Source of the DNA: Dicaeum eximium
Lineage: Eukaryota; Chordata; Aves; Passeriformes; Dicaeidae
NCBI GenBank assembly: GCA_013396995.1
Contig: VWZP01005513.1
Location: forward strand, 310,001 to 374,000
Reading direction: 5' to 3'
Length of the DNA stretch: 64,000 nucleotides
Numbering within the stretch: position 1 is the first letter of the stretch; the number at the start of each line of letters is the position of its first letter. The position numbers and the translations under genes were made by a program. The notes under the pieces are model-generated. The model had not been told where the DNA came from and did not search any database. It saw only the letters and a list, made by a program, of their open reading frames with translations. Shown here piece after piece: positions 55,546 through 64,000 of the stretch.

Positions 55546-58500
55546 GTGCCTGTTTTGCTCTGGGTAGAAGATGTATGCTCACATGGCATAGTTTCCTGAG
55601 GAGGAATAGGCTCCTTAGGCTAATGAATATTCCTGGTATTCAGTTAATTCCATGCTTAAGGAGTCTTATCAAAATACACAGAGGGAGGGAGGGAGGGAGA
55701 GATGGAGAAGAATCATTGGCAGGTTCCTGTATCTCACTTGGCCATAAAGCAGCAGCACAGGGTGAGTTTCTGGGTGTCACAGAGCCCACACTGCCTTTAT
55801 AAAGATGCAAGTATTGTAACATCAAAAAACCAAACACTTTAAATGTAAATAACAAGGCTGTGTGTTGAAATGGGAATCTGTACTGAGCACCTTGTTCCAG
55901 TGGGGGAATTTATTCATTATATACAAGTTTCGTTTTTGAATTTCCAGTAACTAATACTTTTGTCTGTTTTGATTCTGAAAGCTGTGTTACTCTTCATTGC
56001 GAAAGAAATAGAGGCTTTGAACCAGAAAGGTGCTGTTGCAAAAAAAGAAAAGCACATTTAAAGCACTAAAGACATGATACTGTGTTTTTTCTACTATTGT
56101 GTAATGTATCCACTGCATCACTGGATCTCCCCCAAGTAGGTGGGCAGCAACCTGAGGCTGCCAGCAGCAACCAAGAGGAGAATGGGAGGCAAAAGCCTTG
56201 CCTGGCTTCAGCAGATGAGTGCTGAGTGAATAGAGGCACAAGGATGGGTCCTCAGAGTGGAAATCAACTCATAGAAAAGGAAGGGAGCAAGCATGATGGG
56301 GGTGAACCAGGATGGGAGGTGTCTGAAGCTTTGTTTTCTTTTGAAATATATTGAGAGAGGATATTCATAGGGAACTATGAATCCACTGGGATTGAGGGAT
56401 CAAGTCAAGGATAATGAAAGACATATTTCTCGAAATCTGCATTAAAATTCTTGTAGTTGTGGCTTTAGGGGATACATTATCCAAGGGTTTGACCTTGTTT
56501 GACCTTGCCCAAATTTTAGGTCATTTGGGTTCCTACATGTTGGCACAAGGTCTTGCAGTCTCCTCCCTCTCTCCAATGAAGGGAGGAAATAATTCAGCAC
56601 TTCCCTGTCAAAGCTGCTGAATAGTGGATGGTGGTATAACTTAAAACACCTGGAGTGAGAGCATTGGGACAGGCAACTGAACTGTTTTGGGTACCTCATT
56701 GTGGTCACTTTGTGGTGGCATGTATCTTATGTCACACTAAAGGGTCTGTAAAATAGGGCAGCAGGGAGAGAAGTTGTCTTTTTACCTCCTGCACTCTGGA
56801 AGGGATCTAATCCTCTGCTGAAAGGAGACTGCCCTTCCCTGCAGTCAACCAGGCATGGATAAGGTTTTGGATTTCAGGGTACAATGAACAGCAGGAGCAC
56901 AAGTGAGCATTAAACAGGCAGCCCACTGTCTCAGGTCAAGGTGACAGGCACCTGAGAGAAGCAGGTGACCTTCCTGCCTGCACAGCTGAGCCTCAAGGGT
57001 GAGAAGACATGCAGAAGATCTTAGTTTCAATCCCCTGAGAGGAGCTGGACAGCAAAGCAGCTTTGGAGGCTTTTGTGAGCTCAAACCCTTTAATGCCTTC
57101 CCAGTGAATGTGAGCTTCCTGCGGTGCTTTTGCCCTTGTAGGTGCCTTTGGTCACTGTGGACCTTCTGAGCAGCTCTCTGCTCTGTCCTGTGCCCACTCA
57201 TCAAACCCTGTCCTGAGGGGAGATTTGGCCCCCTGGGCTGGGACACTGAAGCTGGGCAGGACATGGAGGGATCTGGGATGTGCCTCAGTCCTGCCACAGA
57301 TCAAGATCCCAGAGATGAAGACGAGATGCAGACAGCTGTGTCTCCTGGTGAGTATGAAACCAGCTGTGACCGAGATAAATTGTAACGGTACCGTGAGGTA
57401 CAGAAGAATTTCTGCAGCAAGACAAGCCTTGGTTTATAACAGTGATGAATGGATTCATAAATGTCCTCCTCAATATGAGGAGTACTTTCTGACTCAGAGC
57501 TTCTGTGGGCTTAAAATACCTTTGTCTTGAGGTTAAAGTCACAGGAGGCAGAATCAGAGCCATTTTCTTAATTTTCATAAAGTTTTTTCATTGAGGGCAA
57601 GTCAAGTTTTTTTTCTCAGGAAATTTAGTAATACTGGAATTATTTAAAATACCTAAATGTATTCAGATTGTGAAACTTCATCTCTTCTAAAATAATTTCT
57701 TGGCTGGTACATCTGTTTTAAGTTTTGGTTTCTTTTTTCCCTTTCTACTAATCTATTTTTCACATCAATCAGAAAAAGAAAGCTGAAACGTTTGAGGCAC
57801 TTGGAAGTCAAGAGAATAGGAGGGCAAGGCAGAACATTATACTTATCTTGGAATAACAGGAGTGTGGGGGGACTAATTTCAGCTGTATCAGCAGATAGCT
57901 CTGTAATAAAAATGTCTGAAAAAAAGGTGAAATGAATAGCAGCTGAGAAAAAAAGGCCTCTCCTAAACACACACACTTGGTTTCTATCTGTTCCCATTTC
58001 TTCCCTTGATGATACAAGAAAAGAAGAATTTATTTCAGGATTTGTCCTGGTTATCTTTTGAAGTACATGTGCTTGCTGCAAAGCTGTATAACAAAGTAGT
58101 TGTTAAACTGATATCAAGAATTTCTAATGGAAATGTTTAGAATACCTAATTTCTGAGGCCTAATTGGAAACAACTTAAATTATTACAGCAATAAAATTTG
58201 CTTGAGGGAAAGCCAAAAGGGATTCATGTAATTAAATAGAAAGTTCTAGCTGGAGAAAATTATTTTCACTGTGGAGCATCGGAAAAACTTTGCAGATGTT
58301 GGATTAAAAGAAACACTGCTGAATTTTTCTGAATCTTTTAACTCACGGGCATTTTAACATAAAATATCATGCAGCTCACAAAAGGAACAGGCAAAGATGT
58401 TCTGAGAAGCCGAAGTGTGAACAGATTGTGCTCCATTTGTTTGGAAACAACCCTTACCTGACAGGAGTGCAGTGCTATTATCCTCCCTTCCAAACATCTT

Positions 58501-59382
58501 GTAATTCCAACACAGCTTATTTTTATGTCTGTTTTTAGAGCTGTAAGAGTCTGACAACACGGAGGTTTAGCCCTCAGGTTTGAAAATGCCATTTCTCTTG
58601 GGAACTGAAGACACAAATCCAAACTTCCCTCAGCTCCTGCCTTCATCCTGGCAAAGAAGATTTGATGCTCTTTGCAGCTTCTGATTCTCAAGTCTCATGG
58701 ACTAAAGCTAAACCCCAGGAGTTTGGCTGCTCTGTGTCTGTACAAAAGCAGACTTGCAGATGTGGGAGGGGGGCTTGGGAGGGAGCCATTCCAATCTTCT
58801 CCCAGGTTCTCACTCTGTCCCTGCAGTAATTTGCAGAGCTGTGCATGTCTGTGGGACAGGGCTCCCCAGGTGAGAGGGGGCTGTGATCCAGCACTGCTGC
58901 TCCTCGAGAGCTTTGGCCAGCAGCTCTCACAGATTGTCAGATTTCTCCCTGCCTGGTCAGTGAAGATTTCTGCACGTTAAATGTGAGTTGGTAAAGGTGT
59001 AACCAGCTGTTCTGGGGGTGGCTGACCAAGTCCAAACCCAATGAAATTGTCACTCAGCAATTCTCAGGGGCATGTGTGTCTGTAAGAAATGACCTACACT
59101 CACACACTTCAGTTGATAAAGCTTTGAACACATGAAAGGTCTTCTGAGGAAATAAAATATTTTGTAATGTTGGCAGAGAAGGATATGCAACTCTCACGTC
59201 TTAGACTTATTCTACATGCAGAGAAAAGGAATATCATTGAACACATCTACATGCTTTCAAATGTATAAGCTTAAAAAAATCAGAATATATATCAGTAAAG
59301 AGTACAGAAATGCCATTATAGAATGTTGTTCACACTATTACTTTTCAGTAGAGCTTAACAGAATATAAAGTAGGTGATCATC
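55546..59382. other. Downstream intergenic DNA, no gene recognised
   Basis: Nothing gene-like is convincing here. The longest frames are 150 codons (56845-57297, minus) and 142 codons (57653-58081, minus), and neither has a recognisable motif. A GGGA repeat lies at 55681-55700. A 48-base segment at 57300-57347 flanked by splice-like signals is listed as a finding. Confidence 0.65.
55681..55700. repeat. (GGGA)n microsatellite
   Basis: About four to five tandem copies of GGGA flanked by GA. Simple repeat just beyond the TMEM47 3' end. Confidence 0.9.
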
Positions 59383-59959
59383 TGTTGTTGTTCTCTGGCA
59401 CAAGGGGTTACCAGTTGAGGTGGCTGTTCCCCTGTGCATAAGAACTTTGACTCCATGTATCAGAAGGCTTAAGATAGTTTTATTATGTTCAGCTCCATGT
59501 TCCAGGCCCAAGGCTCAATGCCTGGTATGTGCAGCCTGTACAATGCTTCTGTACAAAGCTTTGGTGCAATCCTCGCACACGCTTTCTTCTCAGTGCCTGG
59601 TACCAGAATGCCCCTTATCTGACTAAATTCATGGGCTGGTATCCAAGACCAGCTCCCTCTTATCATTGGTCAGAGAGAGAGATCTCTCTAAGTTTGTGGA
59701 ACTGGGCAGAAAACAGCAGGTGTTATTTTGAGAATACAGAAAATGTTTGTAGAACTGCTGGTGGGAAAAGCGAGATGTTTTTCCCTTGGAAAGAAGAACC
59801 TAGCAGGCGTGCTGCTAGGAAATTCAGAAAACCCAAAATCATATTTACCAAAATCATCTTAATAAGCAATTAGCACAGGAAGAAAAAGAATGAGAACTTG
59901 ATAAACAACTAGCAAGCGTAAAAGTTTCATTGTTCATGGGCTACACACCTTTCCCCACA
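59383..59959 (-). mobile_element. Probable solo LTR of an endogenous retrovirus (ERVK-like, tentative)
   Basis: On the minus strand the segment begins TGTGGGGAAAGGTG and ends AACAACAACA, so it has TG...CA termini over about 577 bases. It has an LTR-like order. A U3-like part comes first, with a CCAAT motif (59665-59669 on the complement). AATAAA (complement of 59479-59484) lies near the expected R region. A U5-like tail of about 95 bases follows. No internal retroviral genes adjoin it, so it is read as a solo LTR. No target-site duplication is obvious, so the ends may be off by a few bases. The ERVK-like assignment rests on general form only. Confidence 0.6.
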
Positions 59960-60572
59960 AAATAGCAGTTGGAGAAGAATGTTTTCTCAGATTTCGGTTT
60001 TAATGAGGAATTTTACTTGCTCTTTGGGCAAAGATTAAAACTAATGCTGCTTTGCAAACCTTATTTTCTGAGAAATCTGAATAGATACAGGTTAATTATT
60101 TGCTTACAATTATGCTTTTCACACCTCTGGTGCAGTTTTGTGGGTCTCATGCAGCTGAAGCTCCTGAGAATAGTTACATTAGTTCTTCCAAAGATCTCAT
60201 TTTTAGTGCTGCAGCAAAAGTTTACCAAAAAAAAGTCAGATCAGCAGCCTCTGCCTCCCAACACAGTCACATATCTGGGGAATTCAAAGCAGGGTTCTCT
60301 AGAAGCTGCTAATTGCCTGTCAATCATCTGGTACACCAGCAGCTCACACGTTTTTCCTATCGACCTAGCAGATTAATAGTATAACCCAAACAAAGGAACA
60401 AAGGCTAAACTGTTCAGTTGGGAAGGGTACTGTGTGGTCTTTTCAGGCCAAGATTAACAGAGAAACAGAGAAATGGTGTTCTTTGTAAAACTAAAGCTGC
60501 AGTGACCTTAACTCTGGCAAACAGACTGAATGAGTTCAGCACTATTTGCCAGCAAAACCTGAAACAGCAGTG

Positions 60573-60575
<3 letters not shown>

Positions 60576-60613
<38 letters not shown>
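60576..60613. repeat. A38 homopolymer
   Basis: Thirty-eight consecutive A residues, the longest homopolymer in the window. No AATAAA precedes it within 30 bases and no coding remnant precedes it, so it is not a clear processed-pseudogene tail. The exact length is unreliable. Confidence 0.9.
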
Positions 60614-60615
<2 letters not shown>

Positions 60616-63600
60616 AAACCCCAAACCCTATGTTGAAAAATCTTTCCAAGCAAAATGAAGTAAAATTAAAATTAAATTGGTTTCACTTTTAGGAGTCAGC
60701 AGCATAGCTAAAAGGATTCACAGAGCAGTGCTAGAAACTGTTGACCATTATGCTGAATGTATTTATAGTATCTGTGAGAGTCTATTTTCAGGACAAAAAA
60801 CAGCACTGTTTAAAAAAAGAGTGTTTAAATTTTCCTCTGATATCTTTGGGACTTGTATTCTTGGATTGAGGTCAATCAGAATAAGGGTACTATTATTACT
60901 GAAATTAATATTTTTTTAGGTACTGATACATTCATCATATAGGCATTCCATCTGAGACTAAGACTCTGTTGTGCTAGAATTGAACCAACACCAAAGGAGA
61001 GCCCCTGAAAATTTCCAGTCCCTCTATACTGTGGAGTTTCCAGTCAAATTCATAACTAAGGTGGCAGTGAGATTGTTCTCTAAGAAGGGCAGTGCTGGTC
61101 AAAGAGAAAAGGGTGACTTGTGTGAGAAATGGCTGCTCCAAAAAGTGTTTTAGCCACCTCTATTGACATTTACTTGGTATTAATTAGTTACCATCTGGAG
61201 GCAAAGATTCCTTTCAAGCTAAAAGAGAGAAATATAGAAAATGGGCCTCTGGTCTTTCCTGATGTCTTGAGGCAGATTTTGTTTCCAAGGCTGTAATGCC
61301 ATATTTTCCTTTGGCTTCTCATTCCTGCCTACCACACCATGTCCACAGCCTCTGTTGGTCTAATACAATCTTTTTCCAGGACTGCAAGGTAAATTTGAGT
61401 AATTTCAGTGATCCACTCTGGAGTGAAGTGGTTGGGAAGTGTTCTCAGCTCTGGCCTCTGCAGCAGCAAGGGGCAGGGCAGAACTGGCAGAACTGGGAAG
61501 GGTGTCCTGTCCTTGTCACACTCTCACCTCAGACACAGCTATTCCTTCACTGCTGCTGTTGTAATTCCCAGAAAGTATCTGTTTCCCAGGGCTGATGAAA
61601 CAGAAGCCCTGGTAAATATTAAAAAGCAAAAATCAGAGAGTCTGAAACAAGAATCAGATATTCTGATACTGTCTGACCCAACAGGGCTCTAGATACTCTC
61701 CCCAGAGGTTCACTTTGTATGGAAACCTGTCATTTTTCTTACTGACATGCTGTTGCATCAGTGGCCTCAACAAACTGTACAGTGGGTGAAAATGTGGAAA
61801 CTAACTTATATTCCAAAATAGTTAATAATTTTTGCAACTTTTGGTCTGAAAAATGCAAGTCAGCCATCTTGAATGTTTGGCTTTGAAATTTTAAGGTAAT
61901 TTAAATTATCTGTGTGACTCATAGTGCCATTATTTTTGTTCCCCATTTCAATGCACAAGATTAATTTAAAAAAAGGATTTCTCAATTTCAACCCTATGGG
62001 TGGATTCAATTTTTGTTTTCTGTGAATATTCTGTAATACTAATTTGAATTTTTTTTTTGCTGGTAGAGATATTCTGTTCCGTAAGCTCATTCATTTGCCT
62101 ATAAAATGTTGATGAGTTACAAAGTATCCACTCTTTTTTAGTGAAGGATGCAGTGTAGTCATAAAAAATAGGGAACTTTCAGCCTGGAATCAGAGCCAGG
62201 AGACTTTCAATTGCAGTCAAAAAAAACTAAAGTAAGGGCATATATTAAATGCAGGTAGAAGAATATCTCAGACCTTAGAAAATCAATTGAGAAGTAATGA
62301 TCATTGATGAACATATAAAACTTGCAGAAAGTCTCATTTATTCATTGTGAGCTTCAATAAAGGACATCTCATTTGTCTGCTACAGAGCTGGAACAGGATG
62401 GATTACACGACATAGTGAATATTTTGCTTTGTGTTTTATTGATCTGAGTGGGAAATACAGATTGCACTGTAGAGCATGAACTGGATACAAAACCACTGAA
62501 GTCAATGAAAAGATTTCTTTTGACTTTGGGGGCTTTACAGCAGCCAACATCTGTGAAGTGTAAGTTGCCCAGTCCATGTAAAGTGGTCACACAATCCTGG
62601 AACAAAGTGAAAAATATTCTCTCTCTGGCCCAAATGAACTGTAGCAATTTCCCACCCTTTTCTTCTATGTAGAACAAAACTACAGTCTTTAATCTCAGAG
62701 ATGCATGCAAGTATCCTCCTACCTTGACTTCCATGGCTGCCTGTAGAACATGGGCTTAAAAAAATAAATCTGGGGCAGGAATAGATGCTAGAGGAAAATT
62801 TTGTCCACCATCTTAGAATGAGACTTCCCAGATGTAGTGTAACCCTAAAATTGATGTTAAATGCTAATCTGAATGATACCAAATGGGTTGTGCCTGGACT
62901 AACAGCACTCAGGATATAGTTGAGGGAAAAAAAACCCATGGTATTTGGGAGACCAATCACTGGATGCTGGAAAACAGACAAGGGTCATCAGAAGGGTAAC
63001 CTTTGTCCCTATGACTGAGCCTGGGTAGAACATCTCCAGCAGGCAGGAATTTATTTTCTCAGCCATCTTCCCCAGTGTTTGAAGAGGCTAAAGGTAAGCC
63101 TAACACTGAGGAAAACAGAGACTTCCCAAGCCAAAGTGCAGACAATGGGGAATGGATGCTGTCTGCAGAGACATTGATTTTAAATATATGTGTTCCTTGG
63201 CTTTTTTATTCCACTGATATTTTGAGGTATATGTTTTTTCCAGAGCAAATGCACATTAGGTAATATTTGGAAGAGCTAATGAACTTCACTTCCAGTTGCA
63301 TCTGATTCCAACAGCAACTTGAATCAAAATTGCAATTCTTTTTCAGAAGAAATTGAAGAATTCAATTCTTCATTGCAATACATACACAAAGACTATGAGA
63401 TTGCTCTCTTCCTCTTTCACCTGTTTTATTTTGGGTTTTTTTTCCTTTTTTTTTCAAAGTATTGGAAAATTCTTTGTACCCAAGAGCAGCAAGACAAATT
63501 TATCTTGATACTTGAAGGGGCACAAAGAATGTGGAATTCAGCTCCTATATGGTACAATGTGCCCTGAAATACACTAAGAAAGCTAAGATAGATGTGATAT

Positions 63601-63711
63601 TCTGTATGCAAGTGACAAATTTATCACAAAGTAATAAAAATCACAAAGATGTTCTTTGTCCTCTGATTTTGACACCTGCAGTTTGTCTTTAGATATTGAT
63701 GATTAAATGTC

Positions 63712-63775
63712 TAGCTAAAGGTATCCATATGCATATTTTAAAATAGCTAAAGGTATCCATATGCATATTTTTAAA
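63712..63775. repeat. Perfect 32-base tandem duplication
   Basis: The unit beginning TAGCTAAAGGTATCCATATG is repeated head to tail with 32-base spacing (copies at 63712 and 63744) and is nearly identical throughout. The unit contains the palindrome ATATGCATAT, which includes an octamer-like ATGCAT core. The high identity suggests a recent duplication or an assembly artefact. Confidence 0.9.
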
Positions 63776-64000
63776 AAAGCCCTTTAAACAGGCATTAGAA
63801 ATCTCACTCCATGCTATGTAGCCTTTGCTGAGAATTGATAAGTCCTGCTGAGCTTTGCTTCAGTTTTGATATAAGTCATAAGTGATGTGTAATTTGTTTT
63901 AGAAACTGATGAGCTCTCAGATACGTGCTGGTTTTGGAAGGAGTGTGAATTAAGGTGTCTGATGAACATGTGGCTACTTGTACCTCTTCTGCTGTATAAG

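Larger units (their letters stand above)
59960..64000. other. Downstream intergenic DNA, no gene recognised
   Basis: AT-rich DNA with chance frames of at most 148 codons, none with recognisable domains. It holds an A38 run at 60576-60613 and a 32-bp tandem repeat at 63712-63775. In mammals the next gene in this direction is DMD, but no dystrophin exon is visible. Confidence 0.65.

Noticed and set aside
56845..57297. 150-codon minus-strand frame downstream of TMEM47
   Set aside because: Low-complexity, locally GC-rich origin, no domain or signal and no promoter context. It is consistent with a chance frame.
62535..62981. 148-codon minus-strand frame near the right end
   Set aside because: No recognisable motif, no splice or promoter context and composition like the surrounding noncoding DNA.
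63076..63093. 18-base microexon between CTTCCCCAG and GTAAGCC
   Set aside because: Both signals are good, but an 18-base interval between splice-like motifs is expected by chance over 64 kb and nothing else supports a gene there.

Overview
The window is vertebrate nuclear DNA, almost certainly from a bird and possibly a songbird. It is AT-rich and CpG-poor, with short ORFs and introns. It carries CR1 LINE fragments, including reverse-transcriptase motifs and the CR1 3' end ATTCTGTG, and two LTRs that look like avian endogenous retrovirus families. No bacterial-type operons, CRISPR arrays or phage genes were seen. There are no Alu or L1 copies.

One protein-coding gene can be reconstructed completely. 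It is TMEM47, a claudin/PMP22-superfamily four-pass membrane protein of cell-cell junctions, on the + strand. Its three coding exons are 31813-32038, 46106-46246 and 51729-51907. They join to 546 nt, giving 181 residues plus a stop. The splice sites are canonical and the codon phases agree. The gene starts in a strong CpG island (about 31000-32590) that contains an assembly gap. Introns are about 14.1 and 5.5 kb. The 3' UTR is long (about 3.6 kb) with at least two credible poly(A) signals.

Layout: 1-31000 is upstream intergenic sequence with no recognised gene. It contains a CpG-elevated patch at 3000-3620, a probable ERVL-type solo LTR at 14412-14945 (minus) and an eroded CR1 at about 27345-27905 (plus). 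31000-55550 is TMEM47, with CR1 fragments in intron 1 (about 36515-36616 plus; 39815-41090 minus) and in intron 2 (about 49100-49330 minus). 55550-64000 is downstream intergenic sequence with a second probable solo LTR at 59383-59959 (minus), a run of 38 A, and a perfect two-copy 32-bp tandem repeat near the end. From mammalian synteny (established knowledge), DMD would be expected beyond the right edge and CFAP47-side sequence beyond the left. Neither is visible here.

No clearly novel biological system was found. The observations most worth checking are the exon-like, CpG-dense islands upstream (about 1950-2007 plus; 3175-3268 minus), a perfect splice donor at 31037 that may end an alternative first exon, and the two-poly(A)-site architecture of the TMEM47 3' UTR.
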